Both the position numbers and the translations under genes were made by a program. DNA of 64,000 bases, taken from the IMG/VR virus record IMGVR_UViG_3300046002_008519, positions 1 through 64,000 of that record, one strand, 5' to 3'. The notes under the pieces are model-generated. The model was not told the origin of the DNA. It saw only the letters and a list, made by a program, of their open reading frames with translations, and ran no database searches. The stretch is from a virus. This document shows positions 42,625 through 52,261 of the stretch, piece after piece. Numbering within the stretch: position 1 is the stretch's first letter; each line of letters opens with the position of its first letter.

Positions 42625-42963
42625 TTAGTTTTTCTTTAATCTCTCCATAAATTTTTTCATCACATCATTATCAACCGTCAATAACTTATATTTTTCAGTT
42701 CTGTTACCAGTAACCGAATCCCATGCAATAAGACACTCATGACATTGAAAGTGTGCGTTCATTCCATCCCATGCTTGTGAATCCGAAGGTTCAATTTTGA
42801 TTAGCTTGCTAATGTGTTTTTTATTCTCCGATGTCCAACCATATTCTTTTATTACCAACTTATCTGTAATAAAATCTATCACCTCACCTTTATCCCAAGA
42901 TGCTTTGCATTCTGGACAGTTGCTACAATAATTTTTCTCGTCAATAATGTATTTTTCAGTCAT
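42625..42963 (-). CDS. double zinc-ribbon-like hypothetical protein
   Basis: 112 aa. C-S-N-C-P-E-C-K-A-S-W-D and later F-Q-C-H-E-C-L-I-A-W-D-S: two Cys pairs in similar surroundings, probably one zinc site. Similar small zinc-ribbon proteins are common in phages. Function unknown. Confidence 0.65.
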   Translation of the reverse strand: MTEKYIIDEKNYCSNCPECKASWDKGEVIDFITDKLVIKEYGWTSENKKHISKLIKIEPSDSQAWDGMNAHFQCHECLIAWDSVTGNRTEKYKLLTVDNDVMKKFMERLKKN

Positions 42964-42989
42964 ATTTTACGTTTTTACCATATTACTAA

Positions 42990-42998
42990 ATATTTATC
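42990..42998 (+). promoter_or_regulatory. bidirectional late element between divergent genes
   Basis: ACTAAATATTTATCAT reads ATATTTATC on plus and ATATTTAGT on minus, so one near-palindrome may serve both the zinc-ribbon gene and the nucleotidyltransferase gene. Confidence 0.45.
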
Positions 42999-43014
42999 AT
43001 TAAATCCACATTAA

Positions 43015-43869
43015 ATGAAATTATTTTTCAAAAAAAATATCATAATAGAAAACTATAACCTTACCCCAGCGTCAGAAAAACTTGATGAATTGGATGAGGC
43101 AGCCAACGCTTTGGATTCAACAATCACAAAAGATTTAAAAATCCCTAAAGAAGTACTGGATAGTTTTCAACTTAAACCATCACTAAACCCAGAATTCTGG
43201 GATAGAGAAGAACTTAGAAGTGATATACGTGACCAACTAATGCTTATAGCTGAAGAATTTTTTGACGGTCTAAACAGTCCAGAAAACCTAATAATCAAAG
43301 ATGTAATATTCACTGGTAGCCTAGCCAATTATAATTGGTCTAAATTTTCAGATGTAGACATGCATGTTATAGTTGATTTTGAAACTATTGAAGCAAAAGA
43401 AGAATTTGTTAAACAACTATTTGACTCCTATAAAAATCTTTGGAATAAAAACCACGACATAACCATCAAAGGATATGACGTAGAATTGTATTTGCAGGAC
43501 GTTAAAGAGACTCTTTCAGCTAACGCGGTATATTCTATCAAAAGAAATAAATGGCTCCTTAAACCAGAAAAAGAAAAATTTAAAATAAACAGAAATATAA
43601 TAAAAAAGAAAGCACTATCTTTTATCGACAAACTAAAAGATGTTAAAAAAGCATACGCTGGAGCTGATTATCAAAAAGCCCTAGACAAATCACAAGAACT
43701 TAAAGACAAAATAAAAAAATATAGAAAAAGCGGACTTGAAAGTGGTGGTGAATATTCACTAGAAAACCTAGTATTTAAGGTTCTAAGAAGAACACCGTTC
43801 ATGGAAGTGCTTAATGATATAAATTCCAAAGCTTACGACCAGATAATGTCAATACAAGAAAACACATAA
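43015..43869 (+). CDS. DNA polymerase beta-superfamily nucleotidyltransferase
   Basis: 284 aa. F-T-G-S-L-A-N-Y-N-W-S-K-F-S-D-V-D-M-H-V-I-V-D (about 101-123) is the G-S-x(n)-S-D-x-D core of NTases, with the third acidic residue in Y-D-V-E-L-Y-L. Two helical regions flank it. The N-terminus M-K-L-F-F-K-K-N-I-I-I-E-N ends in I-I-E, possibly a divergent tag. Family members transfer nucleotides to proteins, RNA or antibiotics. The target is unknown. Confidence 0.8.
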   Translation: MKLFFKKNIIIENYNLTPASEKLDELDEAANALDSTITKDLKIPKEVLDSFQLKPSLNPEFWDREELRSDIRDQLMLIAEEFFDGLNSPENLIIKDVIFTGSLANYNWSKFSDVDMHVIVDFETIEAKEEFVKQLFDSYKNLWNKNHDITIKGYDVELYLQDVKETLSANAVYSIKRNKWLLKPEKEKFKINRNIIKKKALSFIDKLKDVKKAYAGADYQKALDKSQELKDKIKKYRKSGLESGGEYSLENLVFKVLRRTPFMEVLNDINSKAYDQIMSIQENT

Positions 43870-43896
43870 AAAAAAGGGACCATTAGGTCCCTTTGT
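43870..43896. terminator. bidirectional terminator
   Basis: AAAGGGACC-ATTA-GGTCCCTTT between convergent nucleotidyltransferase and PcfJ-like genes. Confidence 0.85.
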
Positions 43897-43901
43897 TATT
43901 T

Positions 43902-45134
43902 TTAAAATGGTAATTCTTCTGCGTATTGACTTATAATGTTTTCAGATATTTTATTCGTTCTTAAGTAATTTTCATATTCGTAAAAATTATACTTATTGTT
44001 AAATGCTGTAATATAACTTTTAACAGTGTCATCTAACTCTTTTGGTGGTGTACAATTTCTTAAACCTTTAAGTTGACCATAGTTTAATGTTTTCTTACTA
44101 GCATTGCTTCTGTTATTATAATCTACTCTATAATTAACTTCAAGTGTGTATCCACTAACTTGGTAAATACCAGAATAACCGCTGGCGATTGAACTACCAT
44201 AACCAGCAACACAATGGTCTTGTCTGTGACCTTCTTCAATAAGTTCGTGATTGGTTCTAAGCATATTGTATCCAGTAAACTGTTCGAAATCTTCAAATAT
44301 TTTGTGAGGGTTTAATTGAATAATTGGTTCAAACTCAAGCATTATTTTTCTTAGCTCTTTGGACCAAGTATCATGTTCAAGTTTAAGTCTTTTATCAGAC
44401 CATGAACAGTTTATCTTTCTATCCAATTTAATGGCCATTTCAATAGTGTCTCTAAATAAATGGTTTTGAAAATGGGTAATTTTCAAATTTTCAACATTTG
44501 TCAAAAATGGGCTAATTCTTTTCCAATCAAATTTTGAAATATAACCATTAGCACCATAACCTTGATTATAAAGGTTATAGTCTTCAGTCAACACCTTTAT
44601 AACAGATGTAGGAACTTTATACAAGTGTTTTAAAACTTTATCAGCGTTGAATAATTTATAAGTTATAACAGACGATAACGAAATATTATGACAAAACTTA
44701 TTCTCTTTTATGTTTCTAAGCCATGCAAACCTCTCTTGCAAGAAATCAAATGCAAAATTAAAATGATAACTAATATCAGTATACATTGCATGCTTAAGGC
44801 TAGTACCTATTTTAAAATATAATTTTTTGTTCTTGTAAATCAAAGACTTAACCTTTTTTTCCCTAGAATAAATTCGATTGGTTTTAGTCATACTAAATGT
44901 TCTTCTAAAACAGCAAATTTCAAAACTACCATCTGTTCTTTCAAAACAAACATCTCGTTCAATATAACATGCTGGTCTGCTATTAAAAAACAACACACGA
45001 GCCTTGTAAGGGTCCTGTTTGTAAGCGTCTAACAACCATTCCAATTTATCCGATTTGGTTTCTTTGAACAAAGTATATTGTTTTAACTCACCCTTTTCTT
45101 CTAGAACCTTTTCCTTGTTTATTTGTCGTCCCAT
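43902..45134 (-). CDS. PcfJ-like domain protein
   Basis: 410 aa. The C-terminal part has L-I-E-E-G-H-R-Q-D-H-C-V-A-G-Y-G-S-S-I, I-Y-Q-V-S, T-L-E-V, and G-Q-L-K-G-L-R-N-C-T-P-P: the H-C-V-x-x-Y ... Q-x-x-G-x-x-N pattern of PcfJ-like proteins, first known from conjugative plasmids, biochemical function unknown. The N-terminal half is basic. It has no tag and an early-type promoter, unlike the other Cys-motif proteins here except the LRR one. Confidence 0.78.
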   Translation of the reverse strand: MGRQINKEKVLEEKGELKQYTLFKETKSDKLEWLLDAYKQDPYKARVLFFNSRPACYIERDVCFERTDGSFEICCFRRTFSMTKTNRIYSREKKVKSLIYKNKKLYFKIGTSLKHAMYTDISYHFNFAFDFLQERFAWLRNIKENKFCHNISLSSVITYKLFNADKVLKHLYKVPTSVIKVLTEDYNLYNQGYGANGYISKFDWKRISPFLTNVENLKITHFQNHLFRDTIEMAIKLDRKINCSWSDKRLKLEHDTWSKELRKIMLEFEPIIQLNPHKIFEDFEQFTGYNMLRTNHELIEEGHRQDHCVAGYGSSIASGYSGIYQVSGYTLEVNYRVDYNNRSNASKKTLNYGQLKGLRNCTPPKELDDTVKSYITAFNNKYNFYEYENYLRTNKISENIISQYAEELPF

Positions 45135-45162
45135 ATATTATATGTTTTTTTAGTTATACATG

Positions 45163-45193
45163 CAAATATACTATTTAATTTTTATTGTTGCAA
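45163..45193 (-). promoter_or_regulatory. early promoter for PcfJ-like gene
   Basis: Minus strand TTG at 45193-45191, 20-nt spacer, TATATTTGCA at 45170-45161. Confidence 0.75.
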
Positions 45194-45222
45194 ATAAAAA
45201 TGCTCACAAAAGCAAACATGTG

Positions 45223-47403
45223 TTATATTCTATCCAAGATAAAATCTTTATCATCTGGCATATACTTGTCAATTATTGGTTCCAAATACGGATACAACTC
45301 TTTTTTATATAAAAGACTTACCATATCATACTTCTCCAATTGTCTAAATACAGAATCAGGTAAGTATTGAATTACCTTCGGAACACTTCTCATCAAATCA
45401 ATTATATAATTCATACCAATTTTATCATACAATTGACGTGCAAGAATTGGTTTACTATGTATCATACTATATATTCTATATTCACCCATCTTTTCAATAC
45501 GCTCATCAGGTATATATTTTAAGGCTTTTGGGTTTTTTACTATAATATCTTTTAAATCTAAATCAACAATATCGTTAATTTTATCACCTAAGTGTTTAAA
45601 CAATGTTGGTTGATTTGTTAAAATAATAACAAGGTCATAAGAACTAGTGACAAATCTTAACAATTCTGGTTTATAAATAAAAGCCTTGGCTTTAGTGTCA
45701 TACATCAAAGTATATCTAAGTGGGTTATATTCTTCTTTAGAATTTATAACAATGTATTTATCCCTAATCAACAAAGGAAGCAAATCACCATATTTTAATC
45801 TACCTAAAAGGTCTAATTTTTTTTCCTCTGATATATTATCTAGTATTATTTTATAACCAGTAGAATCCTTTTCTAATACGTTGGCTAATTGCCATGTACC
45901 TAATTCGTCAAAACCTTCTGATTTAACCAAATATTGAGTCAATTCAGGGTAGTCGTAAACGAGCAATTGTACTTGATATTTGGTTAATTTATTTATGTTT
46001 TCTTTAACTTCAGGTGACTTAATAATACTAGGTTCAGCATAAATAGCCTGAAATAATTCATGGTTATTACTTAAAACATATCTATCTATATTTATTTTAA
46101 CGTTCGGTAATAATTTTTTTATCACCTGCAATTCATCAAATTCCAATTTATCTTGGTTAATACTACGACTATCATGAATTTCGGTCCCGTTGTTGTTTCC
46201 ATCTATCCTTAACATAAAGTATTTTTTAAGCATATCTTCTGACATGTGCTTATAAAAAGCTTCATCAATTTTTTTGTTGTTATCTATCTTTAACTTTATA
46301 ATACGATTTATCTGAGTTGGTGATAACACGTCTTCATATAATGCTGTGTCGTAATACTTGTAAACAAAATAACCAACTTCAATAAGACTATCCATCGTTT
46401 CTTTTCTAAGGCTTTTTAACTGGTCTAAATTAAAAGACATTTGATTGGCAGCTAAATCCCTAATAAAATCAGCTGGTGTTACTTGAGAACCGTTAACCAC
46501 AAGCCCTTTTATGCTTCTATCAACCAAGTCTTGTAAATCATTCGCAATAAAACGAGCTTTAACACTATCCAATAACTCAGAGTATTTACGCTCATCGTCA
46601 GTTATTTCTCTATATGTAAAATATCTCTCAAGACCTTTTAAATTAGGTAGTTGTTGCTCTATTTCATCCCATGGCATCGCATCACTTTTACCACCACTTC
46701 TTAAACCAGTGTTGGTTCTATCCGCAATGGCGTATCCATTATAACCACCATAGTTCATAATAACCAATTTTTGTTCGTCACCTTTGATATTCTTTTGCAA
46801 AACAAAATATGGTGTGGCACCATAGCTAAGTCTATATGTGTTGTAAAAATTTGAATCAGCTTTGGTAATACACCAAGATTCCCCTTTTCCATACATTACA
46901 CACTTGGCTTTGGTGTTGGTATCCAAAATAATAACGTTATTATCTTCATAAAGAACATCTTCTTGATTGGGTTTTTCTATGCTCGTCCCGATACCTATTT
47001 CTTCATCTTTTACCCATCTATTGTTATTAACCAAATCCACAAGACCCTGTTCAACTTTTTTCATTGAAAATGGTCTAGCTTTGTCACCCAACAAAACAAT
47101 GTTGTTTATGTAAGCGTCTAAGTATTTCTTGGCCAACTCTCGGTTGTCAGGAAATGAAGTGGTTTTAACCAAATCATCTAACACTCTATCATACCAATTG
47201 TTAAACACCTCATCAAATTGTTCTTTGCTTTTATATTGCATGATATCACCAAAAGATTGTTTAAACAAATAAGCAATTGCCAGTTTGTTTATCATATCAT
47301 TTGAAGAATCGTTAAATCTTTTTGTTACTGGTTCGATAACACTTTTTCCGTAGAATTCGTTTACCAACGTTTCTCTAAGTAATTGTTTTACTATATTTTT
47401 CAT
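45223..47403 (-). CDS. tagged large protein with W-C-I motif and degenerate repeats
   Basis: 726 aa from ATG 47403 (MKNIVKQLLRETLVNEF). This start is one base after the upstream stop and places the tag at the N-terminus, so I prefer it to the ATG three codons earlier. About 165-240: A-K-C-V-M-Y-G-K-G-E-S-W-C-I-T-K-A-D, P-Y-F-V-L-Q-K-N, L-V-I-M-N-Y-G-G-Y-N-G-Y-A-I, the PcfJ/WC-type core. The rest is helical with repeated motifs such as L-x-x-Y-P-E-L-T-Q-Y-L. Last gene of the operon starting at 54.26 kb. Confidence 0.7.
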   Translation of the reverse strand: MKNIVKQLLRETLVNEFYGKSVIEPVTKRFNDSSNDMINKLAIAYLFKQSFGDIMQYKSKEQFDEVFNNWYDRVLDDLVKTTSFPDNRELAKKYLDAYINNIVLLGDKARPFSMKKVEQGLVDLVNNNRWVKDEEIGIGTSIEKPNQEDVLYEDNNVIILDTNTKAKCVMYGKGESWCITKADSNFYNTYRLSYGATPYFVLQKNIKGDEQKLVIMNYGGYNGYAIADRTNTGLRSGGKSDAMPWDEIEQQLPNLKGLERYFTYREITDDERKYSELLDSVKARFIANDLQDLVDRSIKGLVVNGSQVTPADFIRDLAANQMSFNLDQLKSLRKETMDSLIEVGYFVYKYYDTALYEDVLSPTQINRIIKLKIDNNKKIDEAFYKHMSEDMLKKYFMLRIDGNNNGTEIHDSRSINQDKLEFDELQVIKKLLPNVKINIDRYVLSNNHELFQAIYAEPSIIKSPEVKENINKLTKYQVQLLVYDYPELTQYLVKSEGFDELGTWQLANVLEKDSTGYKIILDNISEEKKLDLLGRLKYGDLLPLLIRDKYIVINSKEEYNPLRYTLMYDTKAKAFIYKPELLRFVTSSYDLVIILTNQPTLFKHLGDKINDIVDLDLKDIIVKNPKALKYIPDERIEKMGEYRIYSMIHSKPILARQLYDKIGMNYIIDLMRSVPKVIQYLPDSVFRQLEKYDMVSLLYKKELYPYLEPIIDKYMPDDKDFILDRI

Positions 47404-47404
47404 C

Positions 47405-49606
47405 TTATACATTTCCTATTCCAAGCCATTTGCTTTTTATTTTATCATTTACCCACTCATGTCCACCACCAGTGATTTTAACCGCCCTATCAACAATCAA
47501 TTGTCTAAAAGGTGCTTTACCCTCAGCCGACCAATAAGATTTGTTGGTTTCTTTAAAAAATGGTTTAACTTCATTCTTACTAGCAACCTTACATCCACTA
47601 GCACCACAAATTACATACACATATTCCGTACCAGTTGGTATAATAGGAAAATAAAATCCATTCTTGCCACTCTCAAGCATATCATATCCTTGTACTGGTT
47701 TGTAATTCCCCTTCTTAGGACCAACAACATAATCAGGGTTGATTCGCTTCATCGCTCTTTCATATGTATCTTTCCAACCAAATATAAACCTAGTATGCTT
47801 GAATATTTTATCATACATTGGGTTTGGAACCTTTTTGCCAAATTTGTCTACAACAGTCTTGTTCATATAATCATTCATAGATGAAATATAATATGCAGTA
47901 CCAGTTGTCATTCGCTTAGGGTCTTGGTCCAAAAATTTACGTATGTCGTTGGAATATCTTTCTTCAGTTACAAAATTCTCTCTAAGCATATTCTTAACTC
48001 TTACCTTGCTCTCGTTGATTTCTTCAATTCTAATCTCACCAAGCTTGTCTTGCAATAACTCGTTGAAATATTCATTGTTAATATCAGGTGAATAATAATT
48101 GTCGTTGAACCTAAAGTCAGGTTTGTCAATCCACTCACCCATCATCTCATCAAACATACAACTCATATCATCGTTGCATCTATCAGAAATCTCTTCATAA
48201 ACATCTTCTTCCAAATCATCTATATACTTACCAACGTTAACACGCAACACAACACCAGTATCATCCATTTTTTCAACAACACCTAATTCTTCTAGAGCCT
48301 CTTCTAACTTCTTGTATATATCATCAGCATAAGTATCAGACTCAGCATCGTTGACAGCTCTTTGTATAGCATGAATAATCTCTTGGTCCTCATCATATTC
48401 TTCAATCATATCTTCCAACGATAAATCTTCATCAATCTCAACACCATTCTTGGCAGCCATCGCTTGCAATATCTGACGAATTTCATTTTCGCTATTACTG
48501 TCAGCATTATATTCCAAAGCACCCTTCCAATCCGCATCATAATTGTCCCACAAATCCCACGTGTCACCAGCCAATATTATTTCAAACAACCCAATGCTTC
48601 TTCCTTCACCATAAACATTAGCCCTTTCTTTACGAACCGTATAATCACCATCAATATATCTATCAACCATATCAGGTGAAATCTCAATAGACACATACTC
48701 CTCAGGCAACTTGTCAATAAGACCCATAGCAACAAGCTTCTTCTTAAGGCTTCTCTTGTTAAATAACTCAGGACGCTTGGCAAATATCTCCCTAATAACA
48801 TCATCACTAAAATCAGTCAACTTAAAATCACTAGAACTCTCATATTCACTACCAAACCCGTTGATAAAATATCCATCACCCCTCTTCAAAAATAACAATG
48901 GGTAAATATACTCATGATATACAGCTTCAGGCTTGCTATTCTTTCCACCCTTCATCTGATACACTATGCCATTGGTGCCAATAGCAGCAGTCAACACAGA
49001 TTTGTTAAGCTTGTATTTGTCATTAAGCGGAATGACTTGTCTAAGAGAATAAATTCTACCAGCGCCACTAGTGCCACAATGTCCCATACGGTCACATTCC
49101 TCTTTTGAACTACCAGTTTCCAAATCAGCCCAATAAAACCCATTGCCGCTGGCATCCCTAAAGTCAAGTATAATAGGATTTTCTTCAACATAGTTGATGT
49201 CACCAGAACCAACCTCCAATTCATCATGCCATTGTTTAGAAGCATCAAACAATTCTTGGAAACTTAATTCTTTGTTGGAACCCAAGTTTCCGTTAAGACC
49301 AACACGAACCCAGTCCATAATAGAAGTAATGGTTTGTCTCTCATTGTTAACTCTTCTATCATCTGCCATTTTTTGAATTGTAACTTTTCTTAATTCAGCT
49401 GGTGATAAATCTTGTATCATACGACCATAATATGTCATATAATAATCAATAATCTTGTTACCTATCCAAATACTCAACGGACCACAAAGCCTATCAAGTA
49501 TCTCAGCTGACTCCTCATCAAATCCAATCTTGTTAATAAGGATATCTTTTTTTGAAGCCTCATGAATAAGCCCCTCTCTAAGTATATTGCGTATGTTTGT
49601 GTTCAT
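47405..49606 (-). CDS. tagged large protein with an internal second tag
   Basis: 733 aa. Tag MNTNIRNILREGLIHEASKK. About 150-240: E-E-C-D-R-M-G-H-C-G-T-S-G-A-G-R-I-Y-S-L, L-T-A-A-I-G, I-V-Y-Q-M-K-G-G-K-N, another PcfJ/WC-like Cys domain. A long acidic region follows. At about residue 537 an internal E-S-K-V-R-V-K-N-M-L-R-E-N-F-V-T-E-E repeats the tag and precedes a second, basic domain (F-I-F-G-W-K-D-T-Y; V-I-C-G-A-S-G-C-K-V). This suggests a two-part polyprotein cut by the prohead protease. Confidence 0.7.
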   Translation of the reverse strand: MNTNIRNILREGLIHEASKKDILINKIGFDEESAEILDRLCGPLSIWIGNKIIDYYMTYYGRMIQDLSPAELRKVTIQKMADDRRVNNERQTITSIMDWVRVGLNGNLGSNKELSFQELFDASKQWHDELEVGSGDINYVEENPIILDFRDASGNGFYWADLETGSSKEECDRMGHCGTSGAGRIYSLRQVIPLNDKYKLNKSVLTAAIGTNGIVYQMKGGKNSKPEAVYHEYIYPLLFLKRGDGYFINGFGSEYESSSDFKLTDFSDDVIREIFAKRPELFNKRSLKKKLVAMGLIDKLPEEYVSIEISPDMVDRYIDGDYTVRKERANVYGEGRSIGLFEIILAGDTWDLWDNYDADWKGALEYNADSNSENEIRQILQAMAAKNGVEIDEDLSLEDMIEEYDEDQEIIHAIQRAVNDAESDTYADDIYKKLEEALEELGVVEKMDDTGVVLRVNVGKYIDDLEEDVYEEISDRCNDDMSCMFDEMMGEWIDKPDFRFNDNYYSPDINNEYFNELLQDKLGEIRIEEINESKVRVKNMLRENFVTEERYSNDIRKFLDQDPKRMTTGTAYYISSMNDYMNKTVVDKFGKKVPNPMYDKIFKHTRFIFGWKDTYERAMKRINPDYVVGPKKGNYKPVQGYDMLESGKNGFYFPIIPTGTEYVYVICGASGCKVASKNEVKPFFKETNKSYWSAEGKAPFRQLIVDRAVKITGGGHEWVNDKIKSKWLGIGNV

Positions 49607-49622
49607 TTTAACTTTTTTTTAT

Positions 49623-51455
49623 TTAACTTCTAAGTATTTTTCGTATATTTTTTCTGCTTTCATCAATAACACCAACCAAACGTTTAATATTGTCAGTTGG
49701 GTTTTTGATATAAAAATAGGCGTTTTCATTATTTTTAACTGCTGCCATTTGAACAACTTCTGATGGGTCCTCAATAAATTGAATAGCATACCCGTTTTGA
49801 TTAACAGCCTCAAGTTTAGCATTTTCAGTAGGGTTTTTTATGAAATTAATAACATCATAGTTATAATAACCACCTATTTGGATTGCCGCTATCTGAATAG
49901 CTTCAGATGGGTTGTTGATAAATTGTATCGCTTTATATTCACTTTTTATTGCAGCCAACTGAAGATTTTCAGACGGGTTTTCAAAGTGCTTAATCATAAG
50001 ACCATTACTAATCACAGAAGATAATTTAAATTCTTCAGATGAATTTTTCATATATCTAATTGACATCGGATTTATTAAAATAGCATGTTTTTGCATTTCA
50101 TAACTTAACTCACCCATAAATTGAATCGATGTAGGACTATTATGAATCAACCACCCAATAGAGCTCTCAGTTTTACCTAAAACAGAAAAAATATAATCAA
50201 CAAAACGCTGGTTTGTATCAACGTTATTCATAATAGCCCTAAAAATATTTTTGTCTATGTTTTGTCCAAAAAAATCTAACAACCATATAAAAAACTCAGT
50301 GTTGTCACCAGAAGGTATTTGATTAACCAATTTAACAATATTGTCATATTCATCCCAATCTTTACCGTTGGCGGTAAATATCAATTTTGCAATGTCTAAT
50401 CCATGACCACTTTTGACAGCATGATTAACAATATCTCTATATGGATATTCAGAATTATCTTTTTGTTGACTTATAAAATGTTTAATCTTGTCAAAATTAT
50501 TTTTAAAATAATCGTAATCATATTTTATCAAAGCCGTCAAACCACCCATAGATTTCATCAAGTCTTCTTTTCTGTAGTTACCAAACTCAGCTTTTCTAAA
50601 ATCATCCATCGCAACATGCCCACCATTATCCTTGAACCATTTAACCATGTCATTATCATCATAAAAAGTATAAACGTTAGGTGTAAGCGTTTTTAACTCT
50701 TCTATAATTTCATTGGTGGCTTCTTCCTTTTCTCCCTTTTCTTCATCAGCATAATAATCCATCGCTCTATCTGGCAACCAAGCCAAAGATAAAACCCTTA
50801 CATTTTTTACCAACAATTCATTCCACCCATTGTCAAAACTTGAACTAAAAACCATTTTAATCAAATTGTCTTTAATCTCATCATGATATTTATCAAACAA
50901 CCCAAACATGTGGGTCATATATGTTCTAACATCACTAGGGTTATCGTTAAATTTAAAAGTACTAAAATAATTAACCAAATCATCATATAACCTATTGGAT
51001 AATAATTTAGCAGAAATCCATCTCCTGTTAACCGATTGGTCAAGAGTAGACATAATGTCATTAGAACCCATGATGTCCATAACACCACCTATCTTAAGAA
51101 CAATACCACCTTGGGTTTGTATACCCCTAGCGCTTCTTATCCCACCCTCACCAAAATACTTGAACGCAGATATGGAATTTCGCTTGCCAATAATCTTTTT
51201 AATCTCAAATACTTTTTTCAAATCAGTAACGTGAAAAGCTTCCACAACCCTAGGTTCATCAAACATTCTTTTGACAATGCTAGAAGTCAAAGGAATTTCA
51301 CCATTTCTTAATTTTTTATCTTTGTTGCTCACCCACATGACCTCATCCAACAACTCTTCACTAATCAAATCAATATATGATTCAAAAAGAATATCTTTCT
51401 TTGAAGCCTCAAGAATAAGCCCCTCTCTAAGTATATTGCGTATGCTTGTATTCAT
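49623..51455 (-). CDS. tagged large protein with HVT-type domain and DUF4116-like repeats
   Basis: 610 aa from ATG 51455, which overlaps the upstream stop as TAATG. Tag MNTSIRNILREGLILEASKK. About 75-150: V-V-E-A-F-H-V-T-D-L-K-K-V-F, N-S-I-S-A-F, T-Q-G-G-I-V-L-K-I-G-G, an arrangement reminiscent of ART-like domains (possible, not proven). About 430-600: six or more repeats of N-P-S/T-E-x-x-Q-L/I-A-A-I-x-x-x-x-x-A-I-x-F-I/Y-x, like DUF4116 repeats. Its first 23 codons are nearly the same DNA as in the next gene. Confidence 0.7.
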   Translation of the reverse strand: MNTSIRNILREGLILEASKKDILFESYIDLISEELLDEVMWVSNKDKKLRNGEIPLTSSIVKRMFDEPRVVEAFHVTDLKKVFEIKKIIGKRNSISAFKYFGEGGIRSARGIQTQGGIVLKIGGVMDIMGSNDIMSTLDQSVNRRWISAKLLSNRLYDDLVNYFSTFKFNDNPSDVRTYMTHMFGLFDKYHDEIKDNLIKMVFSSSFDNGWNELLVKNVRVLSLAWLPDRAMDYYADEEKGEKEEATNEIIEELKTLTPNVYTFYDDNDMVKWFKDNGGHVAMDDFRKAEFGNYRKEDLMKSMGGLTALIKYDYDYFKNNFDKIKHFISQQKDNSEYPYRDIVNHAVKSGHGLDIAKLIFTANGKDWDEYDNIVKLVNQIPSGDNTEFFIWLLDFFGQNIDKNIFRAIMNNVDTNQRFVDYIFSVLGKTESSIGWLIHNSPTSIQFMGELSYEMQKHAILINPMSIRYMKNSSEEFKLSSVISNGLMIKHFENPSENLQLAAIKSEYKAIQFINNPSEAIQIAAIQIGGYYNYDVINFIKNPTENAKLEAVNQNGYAIQFIEDPSEVVQMAAVKNNENAYFYIKNPTDNIKRLVGVIDESRKNIRKILRS

Positions 51456-52261
51456 TATCTTAAATTTTTTTGGTACCAATCTTTATCTTCTTGTGATAAA
51501 GACCAATCTTTACCACTTTCTATTTTATTTTTAAAATATTTCATCTTCTGTTCATCAGTAGCATAGGATAATTCTAGTTTTGTTAAATAACTACCACTAT
51601 CTATTACACTATTTATAACTTTATCCATTAATTCACGAGACAACATTTTAAATTCTAAATTAGTTAACAAATGTTTGTTTTTATTAACAATGTTTTCTAG
51701 ATATTTGTTTATATATTCTTTAGGTAAATAGTTTAAAACATATTCTTCAACTTTATCATCATCACTATATAAAAAGTTTTTTCCGATACTTTTTAATGCT
51801 TGTCTAATTGCGTAGTCTTTTTTTAACTCATCTGACAAAATAGAAAATTCATATTCATGTAAATTTCTACCGTCTGGTCTGTCAATAATCATTTTTAAAT
51901 AAGATATCTTATTATTCTCTGGTAATGAATCAAATACAGATTTGGTTAACCAATGTCCTTTGGATACTCGATTATAAACATAAAACCTAGCAACACTAGG
52001 CTGAACCGTATCCAATTCCCATTTTTCGACAGGTTCCCAACCTTGATTTATTTTTTTTAGAATCAACACACCCAATTCATTTTTTTGAGCCCCATCCATT
52101 AAATCAAATTCATATTTTTCAATATCATAATTGTGTTTTGAAGCAATAATTCGTTTACGTATATATGTTTTTTTATCAGCACCAGATAACTGTGTGATTT
52201 GATATTCTGGCAATTTTAATCCAGTGTCAACATATTTTCTTATAAGGTCTTTATTGTTCAT
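51455..52261 (-). CDS. repeat-family paralogue 1 (MNxKDLI family)
   Basis: 268 aa. M-N-N-K-D-L-I-R-K-Y-V-D-T-G-L-K-L-P, Q-L-S-G-A-D-K-K-T-Y-I-R-K-R. Third of three tandem paralogues; each overlaps the next by 11 nt or shares stop and start. Helical throughout. No recognised family or catalytic motif. Confidence 0.65.
   Translation of the reverse strand: MNNKDLIRKYVDTGLKLPEYQITQLSGADKKTYIRKRIIASKHNYDIEKYEFDLMDGAQKNELGVLILKKINQGWEPVEKWELDTVQPSVARFYVYNRVSKGHWLTKSVFDSLPENNKISYLKMIIDRPDGRNLHEYEFSILSDELKKDYAIRQALKSIGKNFLYSDDDKVEEYVLNYLPKEYINKYLENIVNKNKHLLTNLEFKMLSRELMDKVINSVIDSGSYLTKLELSYATDEQKMKYFKNKIESGKDWSLSQEDKDWYQKNLR

Noticed and set aside
51036-51311. Plus-strand frames in the 45-54 kb region
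   Set aside because: Antisense to long, well-supported minus-strand proteins with coupled starts.
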